A stretch of DNA of 64,000 bases, from assembly GCF_002086485.1 (NCBI RefSeq), contig NZ_MVHF01000014.1, forward strand, positions 79,127 to 143,126, written 5' to 3'. The translations under genes and the position numbers were made by a program. The notes below the pieces were generated by a model. The model did not search any database, had not been told where the DNA came from, and worked only from the letters and a program-made list of their open reading frames with translations. Positions 1 through 8,075 of the stretch are shown here, piece after piece. Positions within the stretch are counted from its first letter, which is position 1, and every line of letters begins with the position of its first letter. The stretch is from Mycobacterium aquaticum (GTDB taxonomy: Bacteria; Actinomycetota; Actinomycetes; Mycobacteriales; Mycobacteriaceae).

Positions 1-42
1 GGCAGCGTGCTGGCGCTGCGCCGTGGCGGGATCGCGTCATGA
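1..42 (+). CDS. 3' end of an upstream gene (partial)
   Basis: The first 13 codons read GSVLALRRGGIAS and stop at TGA 40-42. That stop overlaps the ATG of the GntR gene in an ATGA junction. Together with the GTGA junctions further on, this suggests the window opens inside an operon and that the regulator is translationally coupled to the gene before it. Too little protein is present to name a family. Confidence 0.5.
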   Translation, partial: GSVLALRRGGIAS

Positions 43-776
43 CAATAAGCCCCACGGAGCACCGCTACCTGCAGGTGGCGCGCACGCTGCGCAAAGAGAT
101 CGTCGACGGCGTGTACCCCGTCGGCTCCCAGCTGCCCACCGAACACGAACTGTGCGAACGCTTCGAGGTGAGTCGCTACACCATCCGCGAAGCGTTGCGA
201 CGCCTGCGCGATGACAACCTGGTGTCCTCACGACCACGCGCAGGCACGCTGGTGGTACCCCGCGCCGCGACGAATTCCTATGCCCAGGACGTGATGTCGA
301 TCAACGACCTACTGGCGTTCGCCACCGGCGCGCAGTTCACCATCGAATCGAACGCCATGGTGACCATCGACGACGACACGGCCGAGCGCACCGGGCTCAC
401 GGTCGGCGAACAATGCCTGGCGGTCCGCGGTTACCGGCAGGTCGACGGGGCGCCGGTGTGCTGCACCGAGTACTACATCAACCGGTCGTTCGCCGCGGTC
501 GGCCGGCTGCTGCAGCGCCACACCGGACCGATCTTCCCGCTCATCGAGGACCTCTTCGGGGTGAGCATCATCGAGGTGCACCAGGAGATCTCCGCCGTGC
601 TCATCACTCCCGGTCTGGCCACGGCGCTGAACGTCGCCCCGGCCAGTGCAGCGTTGCGGATGCTGCGCACCTACACCACTTCCGACGGCGAGGTCGCGCA
701 GGTGACCGTGAACACCCACCCGGCGGATCGGTTCCGGCACTCGATGACCATGCGGCGGGTCAAAGGCCAGCCGTGA
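39..776 (+). CDS. GntR-family transcriptional regulator with UTRA domain
   Basis: A 245-aa regulator of the HutC-like GntR subfamily. Residues ~8-70 form the winged helix-turn-helix (YLQVARTLRKEIVDGVYPVG, then LPTEHELCERFEVSRYTIREA). The remainder matches a UTRA ligand-binding domain, which in known members binds a pathway metabolite and releases DNA. It is the leading regulator of an operon with two acyl-CoA synthetases and an SDR, and its stop overlaps the next start by GTGA, so it probably controls that operon and itself. The start is fixed by the ATGA overlap with the preceding gene. The ligand cannot be told from sequence. Confidence 0.88.
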   Translation: MTISPTEHRYLQVARTLRKEIVDGVYPVGSQLPTEHELCERFEVSRYTIREALRRLRDDNLVSSRPRAGTLVVPRAATNSYAQDVMSINDLLAFATGAQFTIESNAMVTIDDDTAERTGLTVGEQCLAVRGYRQVDGAPVCCTEYYINRSFAAVGRLLQRHTGPIFPLIEDLFGVSIIEVHQEISAVLITPGLATALNVAPASAALRMLRTYTTSDGEVAQVTVNTHPADRFRHSMTMRRVKGQP

Positions 777-2260
777 GAACCCTGGCCGACGCTCTGGCCG
801 ACGCAGCCCGCGACACGCCGGACCGGGTGTTGCTGATCGACGGCGACATGCACCTCACCTGCGACCAACTGCACTCGCGGGCAATGGGGTTGGCGCATCA
901 CATGGCACACCGGATGCCTGCCGGCAGCGTCGTCTCGTTCATGCTGCCGAACTGGCACGAGGCTGCCGTCATCTACCTGGCCGTCACGCTGGCAGGCATG
1001 GTGGTAAACCCGATCCTGCCGTCCCTGCGCGACCGGGAGCTGCGCTACATCCTTGACGACGCCGACAGCCGAATGATCTTCATCCCCCGGCAGTTCGGCG
1101 GACACGACTATGCGGCGATGCTCGCCCGGGTGACCACCGAGATGACGGCGCCGCCCGACATCGTCGTGGTGCGAGATGACACCGAACTGCCGAGCGACGA
1201 ACCCGTACCACTGCCGGGCCTCGATCCCACCGCGGTGCGTATGGTCCTCTACACCTCGGGCACCACCGGACGCCCCAAAGGAGTGCTCCACAGCCATGAT
1301 TCGATCGCCGCACTGATCGAGCAACTGCGCGTGCACTGGATGGTCGAACCCGGCGACACGTTCCTGGTGCCCTCCCCCATCGCCCATATCGGCGGATCCA
1401 TCTACACGTTCGAATGTCCGCTGTTGTTGGGCAGCACCGCGGTGCTGATGGACCGGTGGGATGCCGATCGCGGAGTCCAGCTGATGACCGCCCACCGCTG
1501 CACCCACATGGCCGGCGCGACACCGTTTCTCGACCAGCTGTTGGCCGCTGCCGAACAGGCCGGCACTCGGTTGCCCGACCTGAAGGTGTTCATCTGTGGT
1601 GGCGCTTCGGTGCCGCCCTCGTTGATCCGCCGCGCCACAGACTATTTCGACAACGCCGTGGTGACCCGGGTGTACGGCTCGACCGAGGTGCCGGTGACCA
1701 CGGTCGGTTCACTGCGGCCCGGGGACGACGATCACGCCGCCGAGACCGACGGCCGTGCCGGTGCCGCCGAGATCAGGCTGGTACGCGGCGAGATCCGGGC
1801 CCGCGGCCCGCAGATGCTGCTCGGCTACCTGCACCCCGACGACACCGCCGCGGCATTCGACGCCGACGGCTTCTTCCGTACCGGAGACCTCGGCCGGTGG
1901 GTGGACGGCGACTATCTCGTGGTGAGCGGGCGAGCCAAAGATCTCATCATCCGCAACGGCGAGAACATCTCTCCCAAGGAGGTGGAGGACGTCCTGGTGG
2001 GCGAACTGGGCATCGCCGAGATCGCGATCGTGGGCCTGCCCGACGAGCGCACCGGGGAACGGGCCTGCGCCGTAATCGTGCCTGCGTCAGGTCCCGGCCC
2101 GGATGTCGCCGCGGTAGGGCGCCTGCTCGCCGAGCGCGGCCTGGCGAAGTTCAAAACACCCGAACGCGTGGAGATCTGGGAGGCGCTGCCCAAGAACGCC
2201 GCCGGCAAGGTGTTGAAGCACCAGATCCGGACGGCACTGCTGGCAGGGAGGAACGACTGA
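773..2260 (+). CDS. acyl-CoA synthetase / AMP-dependent ligase (FadD-like)
   Basis: A 495-aa adenylate-forming enzyme that would activate a carboxylic acid with ATP and transfer it to CoA. Visible motifs are the P-loop YTSGTTGRPKGVLHSH (about residue 160), YGSTE (A5), the TGD motif in FFRTGDLGRW (A7), and the C-terminal hinge and catalytic lysine KNAAGKVLKHQIR. The reading frame stays open further upstream, but the GTG at 773 overlaps the GntR stop (GTGA) and begins the recognisable N-terminus, so I start there. Operon position next to an SDR and a second synthetase suggests degradation of an unidentified acid. Substrate unknown. Confidence 0.87.
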   Translation: MRTLADALADAARDTPDRVLLIDGDMHLTCDQLHSRAMGLAHHMAHRMPAGSVVSFMLPNWHEAAVIYLAVTLAGMVVNPILPSLRDRELRYILDDADSRMIFIPRQFGGHDYAAMLARVTTEMTAPPDIVVVRDDTELPSDEPVPLPGLDPTAVRMVLYTSGTTGRPKGVLHSHDSIAALIEQLRVHWMVEPGDTFLVPSPIAHIGGSIYTFECPLLLGSTAVLMDRWDADRGVQLMTAHRCTHMAGATPFLDQLLAAAEQAGTRLPDLKVFICGGASVPPSLIRRATDYFDNAVVTRVYGSTEVPVTTVGSLRPGDDDHAAETDGRAGAAEIRLVRGEIRARGPQMLLGYLHPDDTAAAFDADGFFRTGDLGRWVDGDYLVVSGRAKDLIIRNGENISPKEVEDVLVGELGIAEIAIVGLPDERTGERACAVIVPASGPGPDVAAVGRLLAERGLAKFKTPERVEIWEALPKNAAGKVLKHQIRTALLAGRND

Positions 2261-2261
2261 G

Positions 2262-3035
2262 ATGCGAGTAGCGATCGTCACCGGGGCCAGCAGCGGCATC
2301 GGCTTCGGCTGCGCCGTCACCCTGGCTGAGGCCGGTATGGCAGTGCTGGGAACCGGGCGCGACGAAGCACGCCTGGCGGAGTTGGCCGCTGCCGTCGGCG
2401 ACCCCGACCGAGTCGCGACGCTGGCGGTGGATCTGACCGACGACGACGCACCGCGCCGCATCGTCGACACCGCGTTGTCGCGGTGGGGGCGGATCGACGT
2501 GCTGGTCAACAACGCCGGGGTCGGCAGCCCCAAGCCCCTGCACGAGACCGACGACGAAACCCTGGACTATTTCCTCGGTTTGATGCTCCGGGCACCGTTT
2601 CGACTGGCGCGCGAAGCGATACCGCACCTGACGCCCGGATCGGTAATCATCAACATCTCCTCGACGTTCGCCGTGGTGGGCGGGCTGCGCGGCGGGGCCT
2701 ACTCCGCGGCCAAGGGCGGGTTGACGGCGCTGACCACGCATATCGCGTGTCAGTACGGCGCGCAGGGAATTCGGTGCAATGCCGTCGCACCCGGCGTTAC
2801 CGTGACTCCCATGGTGGCCACCCGGCTCGAAGACGAGCGATTCCGCAAGATCAACACCGAGATGACGCCGCATCAGCGGCTCGGGCGCGTCGACGACATC
2901 GCGGCGACCGTGGCTTTCCTGTGTTCGGACGGAGGCAGTTTCATCAACGGGCAGACCATCGTCGTCGATGGCGGCTGGAGCTCGACCAAGTATCTGTCCG
3001 AACGCGCGTTGACCTCGGAATGGGTTGCCCGGTGA
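2262..3035 (+). CDS. SDR family oxidoreductase (FabG-like)
   Basis: A 257-aa classical short-chain dehydrogenase/reductase. The cofactor motif TGASSGIGFG is at residues ~8-17, NNAG at ~85, the catalytic Ser in the NISS region and YSAAK at about 147-151. The C-terminus has the typical GQTIVVDGGW. The protein should oxidise a hydroxyl or reduce a carbonyl with NAD(P)H in the cytosol. It starts one base after the preceding stop and its own stop overlaps the next gene, so it belongs to the same operon. A 3-hydroxyacyl-CoA or alcohol substrate would fit between two acyl-CoA synthetases, but that is inference. Confidence 0.88.
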   Translation: MRVAIVTGASSGIGFGCAVTLAEAGMAVLGTGRDEARLAELAAAVGDPDRVATLAVDLTDDDAPRRIVDTALSRWGRIDVLVNNAGVGSPKPLHETDDETLDYFLGLMLRAPFRLAREAIPHLTPGSVIINISSTFAVVGGLRGGAYSAAKGGLTALTTHIACQYGAQGIRCNAVAPGVTVTPMVATRLEDERFRKINTEMTPHQRLGRVDDIAATVAFLCSDGGSFINGQTIVVDGGWSSTKYLSERALTSEWVAR

Positions 3036-4495
3036 ACCTATTCGACGTCCTGGACCAGGCGGCGACCCGGTTCGGCGATCGGGGCGCGTTGTTCTGCGGC
3101 GAACGTCAGCTCTGCACCTGGTCGCAGTTGCTCGAGCGGGTGCTGCGGCTCGCGGCGTCGCTGCAAGGCCACGCGGAGCGCGGCAGCAGAATCGCCGTGG
3201 CCAGTGAAAACCGGCCGGAAATCGTGGAACTCATGTTCGCCATCTGGGCCGCCGAGTGCGTCTTCGTCCCGATCAACTACAAGCTGCATCCGCGGGAGAT
3301 GGCCGACATCGTCGCCAATTCCGGGGCTTCGCTGGTTTTCGCCTCGCCCAGGATCGCCTCGTCGTTGTCCCTGGACGTACCGGTCGAGGTGATCGGCTCC
3401 GCCGCCTACACCGCGCGCTTCGACACCGAGCCCGCCAGGTCGCCCGATACCGCGCCGGAGGAGTTGGCCTGGCTGTTCTACACCAGCGGCACCACCGGAA
3501 AGTCCAAGGGCGCCATGCTGTCCCATCGCAACCTGATGGCGATGACGGTTGCCCACCTCGCTGACATCGATGACCCGGACGAGACCTGCAGCCTGATCCA
3601 CGGCGCCCCGATGTCGCACGGGTCAGGCCTGTACGTTGCACCCTACGTGCTGCGCGGCGCCCGGCAGGTGGTCCCGGAATCCGGCGCGTTCGACCCGGCG
3701 GAGTTCCTCGATCTGTGTGCCCACCATCCGGGTGCGTCGGCGTTCCTGGCGCCGACCATGGTCCAGCGGCTCGTCGAGACAGGCCGTCCCGCACCGCAAT
3801 CCCTACGCACCATCGTCTACGGCGGCGGTCCCATGTATGTCGACCGCATGCGCAAGGCGCTGGACGCGTTCGGTCCGGTGTTCGCCCAGATCTACGGCCA
3901 GGGCGAATCCCCCATGACCATCACCGGGTTGCGCCGCGCCGACCACGACGACGCGGACGACGCCGCGCTGGGCTCCGTCGGCTACGCCCGCTCGGGGATG
4001 CACGTCGCGGTGCTGCGCAACGACGGCAGTCAGGCCGACATCGGCGAGATCGGCGAAATCGTGTGTCGCGGCGACGCCGTCATGTCGGGTTATTGGAACA
4101 ACCCGGCGGCCACCGCCTCGACCCTCAAGGACAGCTGGCTCTACACGGGCGACATGGGTTCGTTCGACGGGCGCGGCTACCTCACCTTGCGTGATCGGTC
4201 GAAGGACGTGGTGATCAGCGGCGGCAGCAACATCTATCCGCGGGAGGTGGAAGAGGTGTTGCTGACTCATCCCGGCGTCGTCGAGGCGTGCATCGTGGGA
4301 GCCCCCGACCCCGACTGGGGCGAAATAGTGGTGGCCTTCGTGGTCGGCGACGTTGACGCGGGCGCACTCGACGCGCATCTGCTGGAGCGCATCGCGCGGT
4401 TCAAACGGCCGAAACGGTACGAGTTCGTCGACGCCCTGCCCAAGAACAGCTACGGCAAAGTGCTCAAGCGGGAGCTGCGCGCCCGGCTCACCTAG
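3032..4495 (+). CDS. acyl-CoA synthetase / AMP-dependent ligase (second copy)
   Basis: A 487-aa class I adenylate-forming enzyme, clearly diverged from the synthetase at 773. Motifs: FYTSGTTGKSKGAMLSHRN, YGQGESPMT (A5), WLYTGDMGSF (A7), GGSNIYPREVEEV (A8) and the catalytic lysine NSYGKVLKRELR near the C-terminus. GTG 3032 overlaps the SDR stop by GTGA; an in-frame ATG at 3020 is an alternative start adding four residues. It is the last gene of the operon. Two different synthetases in one operon suggest two acid intermediates or two substrates. Which acids is unknown. Confidence 0.87.
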   Translation: MNLFDVLDQAATRFGDRGALFCGERQLCTWSQLLERVLRLAASLQGHAERGSRIAVASENRPEIVELMFAIWAAECVFVPINYKLHPREMADIVANSGASLVFASPRIASSLSLDVPVEVIGSAAYTARFDTEPARSPDTAPEELAWLFYTSGTTGKSKGAMLSHRNLMAMTVAHLADIDDPDETCSLIHGAPMSHGSGLYVAPYVLRGARQVVPESGAFDPAEFLDLCAHHPGASAFLAPTMVQRLVETGRPAPQSLRTIVYGGGPMYVDRMRKALDAFGPVFAQIYGQGESPMTITGLRRADHDDADDAALGSVGYARSGMHVAVLRNDGSQADIGEIGEIVCRGDAVMSGYWNNPAATASTLKDSWLYTGDMGSFDGRGYLTLRDRSKDVVISGGSNIYPREVEEVLLTHPGVVEACIVGAPDPDWGEIVVAFVVGDVDAGALDAHLLERIARFKRPKRYEFVDALPKNSYGKVLKRELRARLT

Positions 4496-4530
4496 GGGAT
4501 GGCGCCCTGGTCTCGACGGGAATACCATTA

Positions 4531-4546
4531 TGTGACCTGCATCACA
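4531..4546. promoter_or_regulatory. CRP/FNR-type operator before the frd operon
   Basis: TGTGACCTGCATCACA is a perfect TGTGA-N6-TCACA palindrome, 26 bases before the small gene that leads into frdABCD. Actinobacterial CRP (Rv3676-type) proteins recognise closely related sites, and frdA is, as far as I recall, a predicted CRP target in M. tuberculosis. A strong ribosome-binding site (GAGGAGGCGGGG) follows at about 4559-4571. Confidence 0.7.
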
Positions 4547-4572
4547 CGCCTCAGACCTGAGGAGGCGGGGCA

Positions 4573-4815
4573 ATGGCCGCAACGACCACACATTTCCCCA
4601 GCCAGAAGGCTCCGTGCGGGCGCGCGGCAGCGGGCGATCACCACATCGAAAGCGACGACGATGGTCTGAGCTTCGATGATGTCCGATTCTCCTGCGGCTG
4701 CCGCGAAACCCGTCACACGTACCACGACGGCTGCATACACGTGCGGACCGTCCGCCACGACGGCAAAGTTCTGCGCGACGAGCGCTCCACCGAACACGAG
4801 GCCTTCGAAGTGTGA
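4573..4815 (+). CDS. small hypothetical Cys/His protein leading the frd operon
   Basis: An 80-aa protein with no family I recognise. It starts at an ATG placed just after GAGGAGGCGGGGCA, the best ribosome-binding site in this stretch. The second half has a compact polar core, FSCGCRETRHTYHDGCIHVR, with three cysteines and three histidines that could bind a metal or a heme. No signal peptide or membrane segment is seen. It lies 22 bases before frdA and behind the CRP-like site, so it is probably co-transcribed with fumarate reductase. A redox or metal-related accessory role is only a guess. Confidence 0.65.
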   Translation: MAATTTHFPSQKAPCGRAAAGDHHIESDDDGLSFDDVRFSCGCRETRHTYHDGCIHVRTVRHDGKVLRDERSTEHEAFEV

Positions 4816-4837
4816 GCGTCCGCAGTGAGACGCTGCA

Positions 4838-6577
4838 ATGACGGCCTCGTACGACATCGTGGTGATCGGCGGGGGCGGTGCAGGCCTGCGCGCCGCGATC
4901 GCCATCGCCGAAACGAACCCGAAGCTGTCGATAGCCATCGTGTCGAAGGTGTACCCGATGCGCAGCCACACCGTCTCGGCGGAAGGTGGTGCGGCAGCCG
5001 TCGTCGGCGCAGACGACACGCTTGACGAGCACGCTTACGACACCATCTCCGGGGGCGACTGGCTGTGCGATCAGGATGCGGTGGAGGCGTTCGTCGCCGA
5101 AGCCCCACGCGAACTGCTGCAGCTCGAACACTGGGGCTGCCCGTGGAGCCGCACCGACGACGGACACATCGCCGTGCGCGCGTTCGGCGGCATGAAGAAG
5201 CTGCGCACCTGGTTTGCCGCCGACAAGACCGGATTTCACCTGTTGCACACGCTCTTTCAGAGAGTACTCAGCTATCCGGACATCGTCCGCTACGACGAGT
5301 GGTTCGCCACCACCCTGCTGGTCGACGACGGTGTGGTGCGCGGGCTCGTCGCCATCGAATTGGCCACCGGCAGAATCGAAACCATCCTCGCCGACGCGGT
5401 CATCATCTGCACCGGTGGTTGTGGACGGGTGTTCCCGTTCACCACGAACGCCAACATCAAGACCGGAGATGGTATGGCACTGGCGTTTCGGGCCGGCGCG
5501 CCGCTGAAGGACATGGAATTCGTCCAGTACCACCCGACTGGCTTGCCGTTCACCGGGATCCTCATCACCGAAGCAGCTCGCGCCGAGGGTGGTTGGCTGC
5601 TGAACAAGGACGGCTACCGGTACCTGCAGGACTACGACCTGGGAACCCCGACGCCCACCCCCAAGTTGCGCAGCATGGAGCTCGGGCCGCGTGATCGGTT
5701 GTCCCAAGCCTTCGTCCATGAGCTCGACAAGGGACGCACCGTCGAAACCCCATATGGCCCTGTCGTCTATCTCGACCTTCGGCATCTCGGCGCGGAACTC
5801 ATCGACACCAAGCTGCCGTTCGTGCGTGAACTGTGCCGCGATTACCAGCACGTCGACCCCGTCACCGAACTGGTACCGGTGCGCCCGGTGGTGCACTACA
5901 TGATGGGCGGTGTGCACACCGACATCCAGGGTGGCACACCGGTTTCCGGCCTGTACGCGGCCGGCGAGACCGCGTGCGTGAGCATCAACGGCGCCAACCG
6001 GCTCGGCTCCAATTCCCTGCCCGAACTGTTGGTGTTCGGTGCGCGGGCCGGTCACGCCGCCGCCGAGTACGTGGCAGGCAAGCCGTGCGGCTCGTCGGCG
6101 GTCGCGGCGCAGGCGCGTACCGAAGAACAGCGCCTGCAACGCGAACTGCAGCGCCACGGCGACGGCACCGACCGCATCGCCGACATCCGAACCGAGATGC
6201 AGACCATTCTCGAAACGGCAGCCGGGATCTACCGTGACGGGCCGACCCTGGCCCGGGCCGCCGAACAGATCCGGGCCCTGCAGGAGCGCTTCGCCGTCGC
6301 GGGTCTCGATGACCACAGCCTGACCTTCAACACCGAGCTGACCGGCTTACTCGAACTGCACGGGATGCTCGACATTGCGCAGACCATCATCGAATCAGCC
6401 ATGCAGCGCACCGAATCCCGCGGCGCACACCAACGCACGGACTTCCCCGGGCGCAACGACGACCAGTTCCTGGCGCACAGCCTGATTCACCGGAAGCCGG
6501 ACGGCTCGACACGTGTCGACCTGCTGCCGGTCACGATCACGCGCTGGCCGCCGGGCGAGCGTGTGTACGGGAGGTGA
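4838..6577 (+). CDS. frdA: fumarate reductase flavoprotein subunit
   Basis: A 579-aa flavoprotein, close to the ~583 aa I recall for M. tuberculosis FrdA. The N-terminus has the dinucleotide motif DIVVIGGGGAGLRAA. SHTVSAEGG (about residue 45) carries the histidine to which FAD is covalently bound in the family. QYHPTG (~228), HYMMGGVHTDIQG (~355) and NRLGSNSLPELLVFGARAG (~387) are the substrate-site and FAD segments shared by FrdA/SdhA. It catalyses fumarate/succinate interconversion at the inner face of the membrane. The four-gene order with two ~120-aa anchors favours fumarate reductase over succinate dehydrogenase; physiological direction cannot be read from sequence. Confidence 0.92.
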   Translation: MTASYDIVVIGGGGAGLRAAIAIAETNPKLSIAIVSKVYPMRSHTVSAEGGAAAVVGADDTLDEHAYDTISGGDWLCDQDAVEAFVAEAPRELLQLEHWGCPWSRTDDGHIAVRAFGGMKKLRTWFAADKTGFHLLHTLFQRVLSYPDIVRYDEWFATTLLVDDGVVRGLVAIELATGRIETILADAVIICTGGCGRVFPFTTNANIKTGDGMALAFRAGAPLKDMEFVQYHPTGLPFTGILITEAARAEGGWLLNKDGYRYLQDYDLGTPTPTPKLRSMELGPRDRLSQAFVHELDKGRTVETPYGPVVYLDLRHLGAELIDTKLPFVRELCRDYQHVDPVTELVPVRPVVHYMMGGVHTDIQGGTPVSGLYAAGETACVSINGANRLGSNSLPELLVFGARAGHAAAEYVAGKPCGSSAVAAQARTEEQRLQRELQRHGDGTDRIADIRTEMQTILETAAGIYRDGPTLARAAEQIRALQERFAVAGLDDHSLTFNTELTGLLELHGMLDIAQTIIESAMQRTESRGAHQRTDFPGRNDDQFLAHSLIHRKPDGSTRVDLLPVTITRWPPGERVYGR

Positions 6578-6583
6578 GACGAC

Positions 6584-7336
6584 ATGGCCGAGACATCAAC
6601 CGACCGAATCGTCATGGAGGTGGCCAGGTATCGGCCGGGCGCCGACACTGAACCGGTGTTGCAGTCCTACGAGGTGCCGGTCACCCGGGAATGGGCGGTG
6701 CTGGACGGGCTGAACTACATCAAGGACCGCCTCGACGGGACTCTGAGCTTCCGCTGGTCGTGCCGGATGGGGATCTGCGGCAGCTGCGGGATGACCATCA
6801 ACGGTGACCCCAAGCTGGCGTGCGCGACCTTCCTCGTCGACTACCTACCCGGCCCTGTGCGGGTGGAACCCATGCGCAACTTCCCGGTGATCCGCGATCT
6901 CGTCGTCGACATCAGTGATTTCATGACCAAGCTTCCCAAGGTCAAACCGTGGATCATCCGCGATGACGAACAGCCGCCCGACAGCGAATACCTGCAGACG
7001 CCAACCGAAATGGCGGAGTACAAGCAATTCAGCATGTGCATCAACTGCATGCTGTGCTACTCGGCGTGTCCGGTGTACGCGCTCGAGCCTGCGTTTCTCG
7101 GTCCGGCGGCCATCGCGCTCGGTCAGCGTTACAACCTGGACTCGCGAGATGAGGGAGCAGCGGATCGCGCCGACGTGCTGGCCGCCGCCGACGGCGCATG
7201 GGCTTGCACGTACGTCGGTGAGTGTTCCACGGCGTGCCCGAAAGGGGTCGATCCGGCGGGCGCCATCCAGCGGTACAAGCTCACGGCGGCAACACATTCC
7301 GTGCGAGATCTGGTCTTCCCGCGGGGTGCCCGATGA
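6584..7336 (+). CDS. frdB: fumarate reductase iron-sulfur subunit
   Basis: A 250-aa electron-transfer subunit. CRMGICGSCGMTINGDPKLAC (split here as CRMGICGSCG and the following C) is the plant-ferredoxin [2Fe-2S] motif at ~63-83. CINCMLCYSACP (~152-163) and ECSTACPKGVDP (~215-226) supply ligands for the [4Fe-4S] and [3Fe-4S] clusters. It passes electrons between quinol at the membrane anchors and FAD in FrdA. It starts 6 bases after frdA, and its stop overlaps frdC by ATGA. Confidence 0.93.
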   Translation: MAETSTDRIVMEVARYRPGADTEPVLQSYEVPVTREWAVLDGLNYIKDRLDGTLSFRWSCRMGICGSCGMTINGDPKLACATFLVDYLPGPVRVEPMRNFPVIRDLVVDISDFMTKLPKVKPWIIRDDEQPPDSEYLQTPTEMAEYKQFSMCINCMLCYSACPVYALEPAFLGPAAIALGQRYNLDSRDEGAADRADVLAAADGAWACTYVGECSTACPKGVDPAGAIQRYKLTAATHSVRDLVFPRGAR

Positions 7337-7707
7337 CCACGTATCGGCAACCGGTGCCCCGGTTCTGGTGGGTCAAACGCCGGTCCTATCTGCTGTTCAT
7401 GCTGCGGGAGCTCAGTTGCGTGGCCGTCGCGTGGGCGGTCGTGTTCCTGCTGGCCGGCGTGGCGGCCGTCGCCGGTGGCGATTTCCAGGGTTACTTGAAT
7501 CTCGCCGCGCGCCCGGTGGTGGTACTGCTGAACATCGTCGCGCTGGCCTTCCTGCTGCTGCACGCCGTCACCTGGTTCGGCCTGGCCCCGCGCGCCATGG
7601 TCGTGCATCTGGGCGGTCGCCGGGTGCCGTCGAGCACGGTGCTGGCCGGTCACTACGGCGCTTGGCTGGTGGTCTCGGCCGTGATCGTCTGGGTGGTGCT
7701 GCGATGA
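7333..7707 (+). CDS. frdC: fumarate reductase membrane anchor C
   Basis: A 124-aa membrane protein with three hydrophobic segments (about residues 24-47, 61-81 and 103-123), as in FrdC. Length and order match the M. tuberculosis anchor (126 aa as I recall). ATG 7333 overlaps the frdB stop, which fixes the start even though the frame is open further upstream. A histidine in LLLHAVTWFGL lies in the second membrane span. The anchor docks FrdAB to the membrane and forms part of the menaquinol site. Confidence 0.88.
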   Translation: MTTYRQPVPRFWWVKRRSYLLFMLRELSCVAVAWAVVFLLAGVAAVAGGDFQGYLNLAARPVVVLLNIVALAFLLLHAVTWFGLAPRAMVVHLGGRRVPSSTVLAGHYGAWLVVSAVIVWVVLR

Positions 7708-8063
7708 GAACATCCGCGCGCCGCACACCCGAACCGTACTTCTGGCTGCTGTTCTCCGCAGGCGGCATGGCGGCCGCGTTGACGCTGCCCATCCTGGTAC
7801 TGCTGTTCGGCGTGCTGGTTCCGCTCGGCGTGGTCCATGTGGACCCCGCACATCTGGAGGCCGTGGTGCGCAATCCGGTGACCAGGATCGTGCTGGCCGG
7901 CATCTTCGTGCTGGCCCTGTTCCACGCGGCGCACCGATTGCGCTTCACCGTCGAGCACGGTTTGCAGCTCGGCCGGTTCGACCCTCTGATTGCGGTGTGC
8001 TGTTACGGCGCAGCGGCTTTGGGTTCGATCATCACCCTATGGATCGTGCTGGTTATGGTGTGA
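7704..8063 (+). CDS. frdD: fumarate reductase membrane anchor D
   Basis: A 119-aa membrane protein with three predicted membrane helices (about residues 15-42, 55-72 and 90-119) and a histidine-containing LALFHAAHRLRF segment typical of FrdD. ATG 7704 overlaps the frdC stop (ATGA), completing a tightly coupled frdABCD operon. Only 12 bases separate its stop from the convergent ABC permease, and I see no terminator hairpin between them. Confidence 0.87.
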   Translation: MRTSARRTPEPYFWLLFSAGGMAAALTLPILVLLFGVLVPLGVVHVDPAHLEAVVRNPVTRIVLAGIFVLALFHAAHRLRFTVEHGLQLGRFDPLIAVCCYGAAALGSIITLWIVLVMV

Positions 8064-8075
8064 GCCGCAGGTCGT

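Noticed and set aside
413..772. Upstream extension of the first acyl-CoA synthetase over the GntR gene
   Set aside because: The extension is out of frame with the confirmed GntR protein and Arg/Pro/His-rich. Homology starts at GTG 773, which has the GTGA overlap.
2483..3019. Upstream extension of the second acyl-CoA synthetase inside the SDR gene
   Set aside because: Arg/Gly-rich shadow of the SDR; the enzyme's N-terminus begins at 3020 or 3032.
4531..4546. The CRP-type palindrome considered as a DosR or FNR box
   Set aside because: The GC composition and TGTGA/TCACA arms fit CRP; DosR boxes have a GGGACTTNNGNCCC core, which is not present.
3803..6316. An 837-codon open frame on the minus strand opposite fadD and frdA
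   Set aside because: It is antisense to two well-supported genes, has an amino-acid composition dominated by His, Arg, Gly and Val from mirrored codon bias, and shows no family motif.
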